From Bailinhaonella thermotolerans (GTDB lineage Bacteria; Actinomycetota; Actinomycetes; Streptosporangiales; Streptosporangiaceae): a DNA stretch of 64,000 nt. This document shows positions 8,275-15,550 of the stretch, piece after piece. The DNA lies in contig NZ_QZEY01000001.1 in NCBI RefSeq assembly GCF_003594875.1, forward strand, positions 248,001-312,000, in the 5' to 3' direction. A model generated the notes under the pieces. That model had not been told where the DNA came from, searched no databases, and was given only the letters and a program-made list of their open reading frames with translations. Numbering within the stretch: position 1 is the stretch's first letter; each line of letters starts with the position of its first letter. The translations under genes were made by a program, and so were the position numbers.

Positions 8275-8616
8275 ATGGAGCTTGAGGAGATGACGGGCGG
8301 CTGGGCGGCGGGAGCGTGCGCGCTGCCGGCGGCGGAGCGGCCCTCGCGCGAGGCGGAGTTCGACGCGCTGTTCGCCCGGGCGGTGCGCGGAGCCGAGCGG
8401 ATCGGGCCGGACCGGCTCCGGCTGGATCTCGATCCCGCGCCCGGTACGGCGGGGCGGGCGGCCGAGCTGGTGGCGCGCGAGACCCGGTGCTGCTCGTTCT
8501 TCACGTTCGTGCTGACGGCGGGAGCGGGCCGCGTGTCCCTGGAGATCGGCGTCCCCGCCGCGCACACACCGGTGCTGGACGCTCTGGCCGTACGGGCCGC
8601 GGGCGGGCCGGCGTGA
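8275..8616 (+). CDS. Small protein with Cys-Cys motif, cotranscribed with merR
   Basis: The 113-residue soluble protein has an acidic N-terminal half and a conserved-looking core, ARETRCCSFFTF, followed by beta-strand-like segments. The adjacent cysteines in a short cytosolic protein, and its control by a MerR-type promoter, suggest soft-metal or thiol binding; that is inference. It overlaps the MerR gene by four bases (GTGA). There is no Shine-Dalgarno sequence, consistent with leaderless translation. I do not recognise a named family. Confidence 0.7.
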   Translation: MELEEMTGGWAAGACALPAAERPSREAEFDALFARAVRGAERIGPDRLRLDLDPAPGTAGRAAELVARETRCCSFFTFVLTAGAGRVSLEIGVPAAHTPVLDALAVRAAGGPA

Positions 8617-9053
8617 GCGGGCTCCGCAGCGGGCAGGTCGCCGCCGCGGCGGGGGTGAACCCGCAGACGCTGCGGTACTACGAGCGGCGCGGCCTGCTGC
8701 CCTCGCCCGGCCGCACGCCCGGCGGGCATCGGCTCTATCCGGCCGAGACGGTGACCCGGCTCCAGATGATCAAGGCGGCGCAGCGGCTCGGGTTCACGCT
8801 GGAGGAGGTGGCCGGGATCCTGGCGGGCGGCGCGCGGCGGCGCGGCGGCCGGCGCGCGGGGTTGCGGGAGCGCACGCGGGCCAAGCTGGGCGACGTCGAG
8901 GCCCGGATCGCCGAGCTGTCCGCGATCGCGGAGACACTGCGGCAGGCCCTGGCGGCGGGGTGCGACGACCTGGCCGCCTGCGCCCGCGAGCCGCGCTGCC
9001 CGCTGCCGTTCGGCGGCACCCCGGCGGCCGGCCCCGAACCCCCCGCCCGGTAA
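8613..9053 (+). CDS. MerR-family (metal-responsive type) transcriptional regulator
   Basis: The 146-residue protein starts at the GTG overlapping the upstream stop. The N-terminal HTH reads NPQTLRYYERRGLLPSPGRT, followed by GGHRLY, the standard MerR signature. A dimerisation helix leads to a C-terminal Cys cluster, GCDDLAACAREPRC. The Cys spacing recalls metal-binding loops of MerR proteins that sense Hg, Cd, Pb or Zn, but the metal cannot be deduced. It should activate the leaderless promoter at 8237-8268. Confidence 0.85.
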   Translation: MSGLRSGQVAAAAGVNPQTLRYYERRGLLPSPGRTPGGHRLYPAETVTRLQMIKAAQRLGFTLEEVAGILAGGARRRGGRRAGLRERTRAKLGDVEARIAELSAIAETLRQALAAGCDDLAACAREPRCPLPFGGTPAAGPEPPAR

Positions 9054-9117
9054 CGCCACGGCCGGGATGCTCATCCGGTCCCTGTGGCGGCGTGGCTCGC
9101 GCCCGCCGGAGGAGCGG

Positions 9118-10482
9118 CTAGCCGGGGATGAGGGCGGTGGCCAGGCCGAGGGCGGCGCACAGGGCGAGGGTCCGCAGGATGGGCCAGCCGAGGCGGAACG
9201 TCAGCAGCAGCGCCACGCCGGTGATGGCCAGCGCGGCCGGGCTCAGGCTCGACGGGTCCGGGACGACCGTGGTGAACGGCCCCCAGGAGCGTTCGGCCGT
9301 CCGGGCGAACAGGGTGTGCAGGGTGAAGTAGAGGGCGAGGTTCGCGATGACTCCGACGACGGCGGCGGTGATGCCGGTCAGGGCGGCGGAGATGGCGGGG
9401 TTGCCGCGCAGCCGCTCGACGTGGGGGGCGCCGAGGAAGATGAACAGGAAGCAGGGCACGAAGGTCACCCACGTGGTCAGCAGCGCCCCGAGCACGGCGG
9501 CGGCCCAGGGGGCCAGCGTGCCGGGGTCGCGGTAGGCGCCGAGGAACGCGACGAACTGCACGACCATGATGAGCGGGCCCGGGGTCGTCTCGGCCAGGGC
9601 CAGGCCCCGGACCATCTCCCCCGGCGTCAGCCAGCCGTACGTCTCGACGGCGCGCTGGGCGACGAACGCCAGCACCGCGTAGGCCCCGCCGAAGGTGACC
9701 AGGGCGGTGCCGGAGAAGAACAGCCCCTGCGCGGTCAGGGTGCTGCCGGTTCCGGTGGCGAGCACGACCGCGACGAGCGGCACCGCCCACGCCAGCAGCC
9801 CGGCGGCGAGCACCTTCAGCGTGTGGCGGGCGCCGGGCGGCGCGTGGTGGAGGGCGTCGTCGGGGATCACCGGGGCCGGGCCGCCGTCGCCGTTCCCCTC
9901 CCGGCCGCCCAGCGCGCCGGGACGGTGGCGGTGCAGCAGCCACCCGGCCGGCGCCGCCACCGCGATGACGACGGGGAACGGCACCGCGAACAGGGCGAGC
10001 GCGGCGAACGCCGCCACCGCCAGGGCGATGAGGGCCGGGCGGGTCAGCGAGCGGCGGGCGACGCGGATGACCGCCTGGGCCACGATCGCCAGCACGGCGG
10101 GGGCCAGCCCGGCGAACAGCCCGGTCACGGCGGCGGTGTCGCCGAAGGCGACGTAGACGGCCGACAGCGCGAGCAGTGCGGCCATCCCCGGCAGCACGAA
10201 CAGCACGCCGGCGACCAGTCCCCCGCGGGTGCCGTTCAGCAGCCAGCCGATGTAGATCGCGAGCTGCTGGGCCTCGGGGCCGGGCAGCAGCATGCAGTAG
10301 TTGAGCGCGTGGTTGAAGCGCCGCTGGCCGATCCAGCGCCGTTCCTCCACCAGGGTGCGCTGCATGACGGCGATCTGCCCGGCGGGGCCGCCGAAGGTCT
10401 GCAGCGAGATGAGGAACCAGGCACGTACGGCCTGGCCGAACGGCACCAGGTCGCGGGCCTGCTCGTGGGCGGGGGCGGTCAT
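9118..10482 (-). CDS. chrA: Chromate efflux transporter ChrA
   Basis: The 454-residue integral membrane protein has two tandem CHR domains, the long-chain form. Each starts with a TFGG motif (LQTFGGPAGQIAVMQ near residue 25 and LVTFGGAYAVLAF in the second half) and carries an LPGPE or TTPGPL motif. ChrA exports chromate from the cytoplasm using the membrane potential. It is the last gene of a minus-strand operon (11931 to 9118) with two ChrB-domain genes and a phosphatase-like gene. The 56-bp gap before it is the only gap in the operon. Confidence 0.9.
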   Translation of the reverse strand: MTAPAHEQARDLVPFGQAVRAWFLISLQTFGGPAGQIAVMQRTLVEERRWIGQRRFNHALNYCMLLPGPEAQQLAIYIGWLLNGTRGGLVAGVLFVLPGMAALLALSAVYVAFGDTAAVTGLFAGLAPAVLAIVAQAVIRVARRSLTRPALIALAVAAFAALALFAVPFPVVIAVAAPAGWLLHRHRPGALGGREGNGDGGPAPVIPDDALHHAPPGARHTLKVLAAGLLAWAVPLVAVVLATGTGSTLTAQGLFFSGTALVTFGGAYAVLAFVAQRAVETYGWLTPGEMVRGLALAETTPGPLIMVVQFVAFLGAYRDPGTLAPWAAAVLGALLTTWVTFVPCFLFIFLGAPHVERLRGNPAISAALTGITAAVVGVIANLALYFTLHTLFARTAERSWGPFTTVVPDPSSLSPAALAITGVALLLTFRLGWPILRTLALCAALGLATALIPG

Positions 10483-10538
10483 GGGGGGCTCCGGGGGCCG
10501 AGGGGGTGCCCGGTCGGCGTGATCGGGCGTGGGCGAGG

Positions 10539-10970
10539 TCAGGCGGGGGGACGGCCGAGCGTGAAGGCGCGGCGGAAGTACTCGTGCAGCCCGTCGAAGA
10601 GCGGGCCGGCCAGCTCCAGCACGCGATCGTCGTCGCAGGTCATGGACAGGCCGCGCAGGATCACGTCGAGCCCGCGCGCCTCGGGCGCGTCGTAGCGCTC
10701 GTCGTCCACGTCCGCCTCGTGGACGATCTCGGCGATCTTCCACAGCACCGGGTCGGTCAGCTCGTACCGGCGCAGGATCGTCTCGAAGCTGCAGTCCGGG
10801 CCGTGGTGCGACAGCTCCGCGCCGCGCATGTCGAACGGCGTCGCGTCCGCGGGGACGTCGCCGGGATCGTCGACGAAGACGAACTCGGCCGCGGGGTCGA
10901 TGTGCCGCCGGATCAGCCAGGCGCAGGCCGCCCGGTCGATGTGCACGTTCCTGCGGGTGGCCCACCTCAT
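10539..10970 (-). CDS. chrB: ChrB C-terminal-domain chromate resistance protein
   Basis: The 143-residue protein matches the C-terminal domain of ChrB: MRWATRRNVHIDRAACAWLI at the start, a FVDDP segment, FDMRGAELSHHG, then a helical end. In proteobacteria this domain is the C-terminal half of a roughly 310-residue ChrB protein linked to chromate-inducible control. Here it is a separate gene whose ATG overlaps the stop of the N-domain gene (ATGA, 10967-10970). The split is therefore stable and translationally coupled, not a sequencing break. Confidence 0.85.
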   Translation of the reverse strand: MRWATRRNVHIDRAACAWLIRRHIDPAAEFVFVDDPGDVPADATPFDMRGAELSHHGPDCSFETILRRYELTDPVLWKIAEIVHEADVDDERYDAPEARGLDVILRGLSMTCDDDRVLELAGPLFDGLHEYFRRAFTLGRPPA

Positions 10971-11566
10971 CGCGTCTCCTCCCCGGCCGCGGACGCCGCC
11001 GTGGCCCGTTCGCCGTCCGTCCCCCGCCCGCCGCGCCCGGCCGTGTGGTCGCCTCCGGCCGGGTCTCCGTCCCCTGTCGTGTGTCCGCCCCAGGTGGTGC
11101 CGCCGGTCCCGGCGCCCGCCGTACGGCTGAGCGCCCGCACCGCGCGGCGGGCGGCCTCCCGCTCCTCCGGCGGGAAGAAGTCGCGGCGGTCGATGCGGCG
11201 CAGCTCGGCCTGGAGCCGTTTGGCCGTGCGCCTGCGCTCCCCCTCGCCTCCCCCGGCGGCGGCCTCGGCCTGGGCGATGACGGCGCGGTACTCCTCGGCG
11301 CGGGCCTGCCGCATGGCCTGCGCGACCGCCTGTTCCTGCGCCGCGCCGCCCGCGGTCGCCACCCAGATCGTGGCGGTCCCCCCGGCTTCGCCGATCTCCT
11401 CGGCGATCCAGTCGAACTGCTCCCGCGTCCGCGCGTCGGCGGGCAGCGCCACCAGGCCGTCGCCCAGCCGCGCCACGCCGAGCCGTTCCAGCTTGCGCCA
11501 CACCGCGATCCGGGGGCTGGAGGGCGTGCGCGGGATCCGGTAGGCCAGCAGCACCCACTCGATCAC
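10967..11566 (-). CDS. ChrB N-terminal-domain protein
   Basis: The 199-residue protein starts at the GTG that overlaps the upstream stop (GTGA). Residues 1-130 match the ChrB N-terminal domain: WVLLAYRIPRTPSSPRIAVW, RLGDGLVALPA, then FDWIAEEI. A basic helical segment with RRDFFPPEE follows. The last 50 residues are a low-complexity Gly/Thr/Arg tail that looks disordered. In full-length ChrB this half is thought to carry the regulatory/DNA-binding role. It is coupled on both sides to its neighbours. Confidence 0.8.
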   Translation of the reverse strand: MIEWVLLAYRIPRTPSSPRIAVWRKLERLGVARLGDGLVALPADARTREQFDWIAEEIGEAGGTATIWVATAGGAAQEQAVAQAMRQARAEEYRAVIAQAEAAAGGGEGERRRTAKRLQAELRRIDRRDFFPPEEREAARRAVRALSRTAGAGTGGTTWGGHTTGDGDPAGGDHTAGRGGRGTDGERATAASAAGEETR

Positions 11567-11931
11567 GCGCTCAGCTCCCGGGCCAGCCGCCGGGCACGTT
11601 CGCGCAGCTCGGCGTTCATCGCCTCGCCGAACTCCCGGGCGTCCAGCCGCCATTCCACGGCCCCGGGGACCGCGCCCGGCGGGCAGTCGATCGCCACCGT
11701 GAGCGCCGCCTCGCCCACCGCCGACAGCGGCCGCGGCAGGTCCACGTCCAGCAGGTCCGCCACCTCGCTCCCGGCGAGCAATCGCGGGGCGTGGGCGCTG
11801 ACCCGCTCCTGCGGCTCCAGCCCGGCGGTCGTGGCCGTCCACCCCCCGGGCGCCGCGCCGGCGAACCACGCCGCCGCGATCCGGCTCTTGCCCGCCCCAT
11901 GCGGGCAGACGAACAGGACGAGTCCGGCCAC
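11563..11931 (-). CDS. Low-molecular-weight phosphatase/arsenate-reductase-like protein with altered P-loop
   Basis: The 122-residue protein begins LVLFVCPHGAGKS, the position and shape of the LMW-PTP/ArsC phosphate loop (C-x5-R-S). Here the invariant Arg is Lys (Cys9-PHGAG-Lys15-Ser16). Substitution of Arg usually abolishes phosphatase chemistry, so the protein may bind an oxyanion such as chromate without being a classical phosphatase. It is the first gene of the chromate operon, with a GTG start and GGAGGTGG ribosome-binding site. It overlaps the ChrB N-domain gene by four bases. Confidence 0.7.
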   Translation of the reverse strand: MAGLVLFVCPHGAGKSRIAAAWFAGAAPGGWTATTAGLEPQERVSAHAPRLLAGSEVADLLDVDLPRPLSAVGEAALTVAIDCPPGAVPGAVEWRLDAREFGEAMNAELRERARRLARELSA

Positions 11932-11960
11932 CGCTCCACCTCCCTGCGATCACAGCCACT

Positions 11961-11974
11961 GTAACCGTGGTTGC
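11961..11974. promoter_or_regulatory. Palindrome upstream of the chromate operon
   Basis: The site reads G-T-AACC-GT-GGTT-G-C, an inverted repeat 30 bp upstream of the first chr gene (start 11931). It is the only clear palindrome in the 182-bp divergent region. It may be the operator of the ChrB-type regulator or of the WYL regulator transcribed away from it. Confidence 0.4.
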
Positions 11975-12113
11975 ATCGATTGGGAAGGGCGTGCCGAGCC
12001 GGCTCCCGGCCCGCGAGGCGGCAGGGCGGTCGCGCGGGTCGGCGATCTCCATGACGTCCGCGCGGGGGCGGATGCGGCCGGATCCCGTCCGCGATTGTGG
12101 CGACACTGGACTC

Positions 12114-12839
12114 ATGACCGATTTCGCCCCCGCCGGCGGCGACCCCGCCGGGCGGACCCTGCGGCTGCTGGAGTTGCTGGCCGCCCGGCCGAGCTGGCCG
12201 GCCGCAGAGCTCGCCGCGCGCCTGGAGGTCAGCACGCGCACCGTGCGCCGCGACGTGGCCCGCCTGCAGAGCCTCGGTTACGCCGTCGAGAGCCGGCCCG
12301 GGCCCGGCGGGCACTACGCGCTGCGCCCGGGGCACCGGATGCCGCCGCTGGTCTTCCAGGACGACGAGGTCGTGGCCCTGGTGGCGGCGCTGCGCATGGC
12401 CGAGGGGATCCTCGCAGGCGACGCCGCGCACCGGGCGCTGGCCAAGCTGTCGCAGGTGCTCCCCCGGCGGCTGCGGGCCGTACTGGACACCGCCGCGGCG
12501 GGCAGCGAGAACGCCTGGGGCGACCGTGAGAGCGTGGATCCCTCGACGCTGGCGGTGCTGCTCCGCGCGGCCGAGCGGGACCTCGTGCTGCGGTTCGGCT
12601 ACCGCGACCGGCACGGGACGTTCAGCAGGCGCCGGGTGGAGGCGGTGCGCTGCGTGTACGCCCGCGGACGCTGGTACGTGCTCGCGCACGACCTCGACGC
12701 GGGCGACTGGCGGGTGTTCCGCCTCGACCGCGTGCGGGAGCCGGAGGCGGGGGAACCGGGGTCCGGCGACCGCGGCCGGCCGGCGGAGGACCTGGCGGCC
12801 TGGCTCGCCACCGACTTCGGCCGCCGGCCCGGAGGCTGA
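12114..12839 (+). CDS. YafY-type HTH/WYL-domain transcriptional regulator
   Basis: The 241-residue protein starts with an HTH-11 winged helix (RTLRLLELLAARPSW... STRTVRRDVARLQSLGYAVE). A linker and a WYL domain (RFGYRDRHGTFSRRRVEAVR... GRWYVLAHDLDAGDWRVFRLDRV) follow. WYL domains bind ligands or nucleic acid; YafY-type proteins often control neighbouring detoxification genes. A GACACT box lies six bases before the ATG, suggesting a leaderless transcript. The C-terminal extension is short. A tandem repeat begins at its stop codon. Confidence 0.85.
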   Translation: MTDFAPAGGDPAGRTLRLLELLAARPSWPAAELAARLEVSTRTVRRDVARLQSLGYAVESRPGPGGHYALRPGHRMPPLVFQDDEVVALVAALRMAEGILAGDAAHRALAKLSQVLPRRLRAVLDTAAAGSENAWGDRESVDPSTLAVLLRAAERDLVLRFGYRDRHGTFSRRRVEAVRCVYARGRWYVLAHDLDAGDWRVFRLDRVREPEAGEPGSGDRGRPAEDLAAWLATDFGRRPGG

Positions 12840-12960
12840 GCGGACCCGAGGCCGAGCGGACCCGAGGCGGAGCGGGTCCCGAGGCCGAGCAGGCCCCGGC
12901 CGAGCGTGTCCCGGCCGAGCGTGTCCCGGCCGAGCGTGTCCCGGCCGAGCGTGTCCCGGC
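12837..12960. repeat. Tandem repeat anchored on a stop codon (8 units of 15-17 bp)
   Basis: Eight head-to-tail units start at the TGA of the WYL gene. Two are 16-mers (CGAGCGGACCCGAGGC type, 12837-12868), one is a 17-mer (12869-12885), one is a 15-mer (12886-12900), and four are identical 15-mers CGAGCGTGTCCCGGC (12901-12960). The identity of the last four units suggests recent expansion by slippage. The repeat fills the gap before the arsR promoter. No coding use is evident. Confidence 0.8.
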
Positions 12961-12991
12961 GGGCCGCGGGCCCCTCTGGCGTACCCAGCCT

Positions 12992-13018
12992 TCATCGACT
13001 ATCGTCGATTCTCGATGA
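12992..13018. promoter_or_regulatory. ArsR-type operator overlapping the arsR start codon
   Basis: The core palindrome ATCGAC-N4-GTCGAT is at 12994-13009. An outer inverted repeat, TCATCGA (12992-12998) with TCGATGA (13012-13018), runs over the ATG at 13015. A repressor dimer here would block both transcription and access to the start codon. This suits an autorepressing ArsR protein. Confidence 0.6.
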
Positions 13019-13350
13019 ACGTGAGCATGGAGCTGCTGGACCGGGCGGCGGCCGAGGAGTACGCGAGCTGGTTCAAGGCGCTGGCGGACGCGACGCGGAT
13101 CCAGATCGTGTCGTTGCTGGCGCGGAGGCGGGAGCCGATGAGCGTCGGGGAGATCGTGGCGGCCTCCGGGGTGGGACAGTCCACGGTCTCGCACCACCTG
13201 CGGATCCTGGCGGAGGTGCGGTTCGTGCTGGTGGAACGGCGGGGCACGTCGAGCCTGTACCGGATCAACGAGAACTGCGTGAGCTGCTTCCCCACCGCCG
13301 CCGACGTGGTGATGGGCAAGCCGGTGCCGGTGGCGCCGGCGTGTGAGTGA
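13015..13350 (+). CDS. ArsR-family regulator of an arsenical/organoarsenical locus
   Basis: The 111-residue winged-helix protein contains YASWFKALADATRIQIVSLL and the recognition helix SVGEIVAASGVGQSTVSHHLRIL, typical of ArsR/SmtB. It ends with ENCVSCFPTAADVVMG and a C-terminal ACE, so several Cys could form a trivalent-metalloid site. A second start (ATG at 13027) would leave the operator outside the gene. An N-acetyltransferase gene of ArsN/PAT type follows after 39 bp, which suggests a role in arsenical resistance. Confidence 0.85.
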   Translation: MNVSMELLDRAAAEEYASWFKALADATRIQIVSLLARRREPMSVGEIVAASGVGQSTVSHHLRILAEVRFVLVERRGTSSLYRINENCVSCFPTAADVVMGKPVPVAPACE

Positions 13351-13389
13351 GAGGTCGGCGAGGCGGTGAGGGGCGGCGAGGGACCCGGG

Positions 13390-13935
13390 ATGACGGGCGG
13401 CGGCGCGGGCGCGCCGGCCGGGACGCCCATCGCGCCCGGCGTGCTGATGCGGCCCATGCGGGACGGCGACGCGGACCAGGTGCTGGCGATCTATCGGGCC
13501 GGGCTGGAGACCGGGCAGGCCGCCTTCGAGACGGTGCCGCCGAGCTGGGAAGGGTTCCGCGCGGCCAGGCTGCCGCGGCTGAGCTTCGTCGCCGCCGACG
13601 CGGGCGGCGGGGAGGTGCTGGCGTGGGCGGCCGCCGCCCCCGTCTCCTCGCGCCCGGTCTGCGCGGGCGTGGTCGAGCACGGCGTCTACGTCCATCCGGG
13701 CTGCCAGGCCCTGGGCATCGGCCGGGCGCTGCTGGCCGGCTTCATCGCCGAGACCGAGGCCGCCGGGGTGTGGACCGTCCAGGCGTACGTCTTCCCAGAG
13801 AACACCGCCGGGCTGGCCCTGCACCGCTCCCTCGGGTTCCGCCAGGTCGGGGTGCGCGAACGGATCGGCCGCCATCACGGCCTCTGGCGCGACGTGATCC
13901 TCCTGGAGCGCCGGAGCCCCCTGGTCGGCCGCTGA
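13390..13935 (+). CDS. GNAT N-acetyltransferase, ArsN1/phosphinothricin acetyltransferase-like
   Basis: The 181-residue protein has a complete GNAT fold: MRPMRDGDADQVLAIYRAGL at the start, EHGVYVHPGCQALGIGRALL (acetyl-CoA-binding Q/RxxGxG/A loop), then AYVFPENTAGLALHRSLGFR and a GLWRDVILLERR end. That end (W-RDV) is typical of phosphinothricin acetyltransferases and the related ArsN1 enzymes that detoxify arsinothricin. The upstream ArsR gene favours the arsenical role (inference). A GTG at 13366 is a possible longer start. Confidence 0.75.
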   Translation: MTGGGAGAPAGTPIAPGVLMRPMRDGDADQVLAIYRAGLETGQAAFETVPPSWEGFRAARLPRLSFVAADAGGGEVLAWAAAAPVSSRPVCAGVVEHGVYVHPGCQALGIGRALLAGFIAETEAAGVWTVQAYVFPENTAGLALHRSLGFRQVGVRERIGRHHGLWRDVILLERRSPLVGR

Positions 13936-13995
13936 CCCCCTCCGCGGGCGGCGCGCGATGCGCCACGGAGGGCCGGCCGCCGCGCGCCCCCAGAC

Positions 13996-14180
13996 CCCGG
14001 CGGGTTCGGTGAGCGGGATGAAGAGGCGGCCGATCTTGGCGACCCGCTCGGGGATGAGGCGGTAGTAGACCCAGGTGCCGCGGCGTTCGCCGTCGATGAG
14101 GCCGGCGGTGCGCAGGATCTTGAGGTCGTGGGAGATCGTGGGGGCGGTCAGGTCGAAGGCGCCGGTGAGGTCGCGACAGG
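13996..14180 (-). pseudogene. Degraded arsR-family gene (C-terminal half only)
   Basis: Reading the minus strand from about 14180 gives TCRDLTGAFDLTAPTISHDL, then a strong match to the second half of canonical ArsR repressors through KILRTAGLIDGERRGTWVYY to IGRLFIPLTEP. The first half (helix 1 and the metal-binding CVC segment) is absent: the expected CVCDL reads TCRDL and only basic, non-ArsR sequence precedes it. The frame then runs on without a stop into the antisense of the acetyltransferase gene. It looks like the remnant of a second ars repressor gene. Confidence 0.6.
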
Positions 14181-14326
14181 TCTGGCGACGCCGAGACCGT
14201 GATGACCGGCGCGGACGCTCCCGCCGGGATCGACTGGTCCAATATTTGGGACGGATGTACTCATATCGTGGTCGTCCCGGCTGCCTCCCGATCATGAACG
14301 AAGTGGAGGCGGAGGGCCGGGCGGGA

Positions 14327-14353
14327 TTGACTTTGTCGCAACCTATGACTCAT
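14327..14353 (+). promoter_or_regulatory. Promoter/operator before the GntR-coupled membrane gene
   Basis: A consensus-like -35 TTGACT (14327-14332) is followed by the perfect palindrome ATGACTCAT (14345-14353) in a locally AT-rich stretch. The palindrome probably overlaps the -10/start region. A GntR-family regulator encoded by the second gene of the operon is the natural candidate to bind it. A strong GGAGGTGG ribosome-binding site follows at 14381-14388. Confidence 0.5.
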
Positions 14354-14392
14354 CTTATTGAGACAAGGCTTACGACATTCGGAGGTGGCGGC

Positions 14393-15172
14393 ATGCACCA
14401 GACGGATCACGCCGAGGCCGGACGGTGGCTCGCCCAGCACGGCCTGGCCGGCGCCGAGCCGACCCCGCTGCTCGCGGCGCGGCTGGCCGTACGGCGGCGC
14501 GCCAAGGCCGTCAACAGCTTCCTGCTGGCCGCGTTCCTGATCGGCGCCTCGCTCACGCACGCGCTGACGCTGCCCGGCGACGTCACGTCCTCCTGGCCGC
14601 CGCTGCTGGTGCTGGTGGGGCTGGTGGCCGGGCTGCTCGTCGGGCAGTGGCTGCTCGGCTGGTGGGTGCGGCGCGCCGACCGGGACGCCGGCGCGCGGCT
14701 GTCCCGCCGGGTGGCCCACCCGGTCGAGCTCGGCTGGCAGGCGGTGCTGGGCCGGCCGTACGCCCTCTTCGCGGCCGGCACCTTCGCCGGCGCCCTGCTG
14801 CTCGCGGTGAGCGTGCTGCCGATCCCGGACTCCGGCCTGCGGTCCGGGGCGGTCATCGTGCTGATCGGCCTCGCCGGCGCCGGCGCCGGCGTCATCATGC
14901 AGCTCCGCCAGGTGCTCGCCGGCCCGGCCGTGGCCGAGGACGAGGCGTCGCTGACGGCCGATGTCATCATGCGGGTCGAGGACGCCCGCGCCCTGGTCAC
15001 ACCCGGGGTGGTGTGGTCGCTGCCGGCCATCTTCCTGGTCGGCAGATCGCTCGGCTGGTGGAACGCGGTCGCGGTGGCGCTCGTGGTGGCGGGCGTCCTC
15101 GCGCTGTGGCTGATCCACAAACGGAGCGCCAGCGTGGCGGCGGCGGCACGGCGGGCCATGGCCGCCCGATGA
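14393..15172 (+). CDS. Multi-pass membrane protein in a GntR-regulated operon
   Basis: The 259-residue protein has a soluble N-terminal segment (about 1-40) and about six hydrophobic segments (near 42-62, 70-95, 125-145, 155-175, 205-225 and 228-245). It has no recognised catalytic motif. YtrA-type GntR regulators, such as the one encoded next, commonly sit with ABC or membrane-protein genes responding to cell-envelope stress. That context is the only functional hint. The gene's TGA overlaps the ATG of the regulator. Confidence 0.7.
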   Translation: MHQTDHAEAGRWLAQHGLAGAEPTPLLAARLAVRRRAKAVNSFLLAAFLIGASLTHALTLPGDVTSSWPPLLVLVGLVAGLLVGQWLLGWWVRRADRDAGARLSRRVAHPVELGWQAVLGRPYALFAAGTFAGALLLAVSVLPIPDSGLRSGAVIVLIGLAGAGAGVIMQLRQVLAGPAVAEDEASLTADVIMRVEDARALVTPGVVWSLPAIFLVGRSLGWWNAVAVALVVAGVLALWLIHKRSASVAAAARRAMAAR

Positions 15173-15534
15173 TCGTCATCGACGCGGCCTCGCCGACGCC
15201 GCCGTACGAGCAACTCCGGGCCCAGCTCGCCAGGCAGATCCAGGACCGCTCACTCGCGGTCGGCACGAGGCTGCCGCCGATCCGCCGTCTCGCGGCCGAT
15301 CTCGGCCTCGCCGTGAACACCGTCGGCCGCGCCTACCGGGAGCTGGAGGAGGCCGGGCTGATCGAGACCCGCGGGCGGGCCGGCTCGTTCGTCTCGGCCG
15401 GCGGCGAGCAGGTGCGCGAGCAGGCCCACCGCGCCGCCCGCGACTACGCGGCCGTCATCGCCAGCCTCGGCATCGACCCCACCGAGGCGATCCAGATCGT
15501 CAAGGCCGCACTGGGCCACGCCCCCGGACCCTGA
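15169..15534 (+). CDS. GntR-family regulator, YtrA type
   Basis: The 121-residue protein has the short YtrA-like layout: an N-terminal winged helix (PPYEQLRAQLARQIQDRSLA, LPPIRRLAADLGLAVNTVGR, AYRELEEAGLIETRGRAGSF) and a brief helical tail (about residues 85-121) with no large ligand domain. It overlaps the membrane-protein gene by four bases (ATGA). It probably represses its own operon through the ATGACTCAT palindrome at 14345-14353. Confidence 0.85.
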   Translation: MIVIDAASPTPPYEQLRAQLARQIQDRSLAVGTRLPPIRRLAADLGLAVNTVGRAYRELEEAGLIETRGRAGSFVSAGGEQVREQAHRAARDYAAVIASLGIDPTEAIQIVKAALGHAPGP

Positions 15535-15550
15535 CGCCCCGGGGCTTGCC

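Noticed and set aside
12837-12960. A CRISPR array
   Set aside because: The units are 15-17 bp and contiguous with no spacers; the same holds for the arrays at 36969 and 41781.
12622-14295. A single 557-residue minus-strand protein beginning with ArsR-like sequence
   Set aside because: Only about 60 residues resemble ArsR; the rest is antisense of the real arsR and acetyltransferase genes. I treat it as an arsR remnant.
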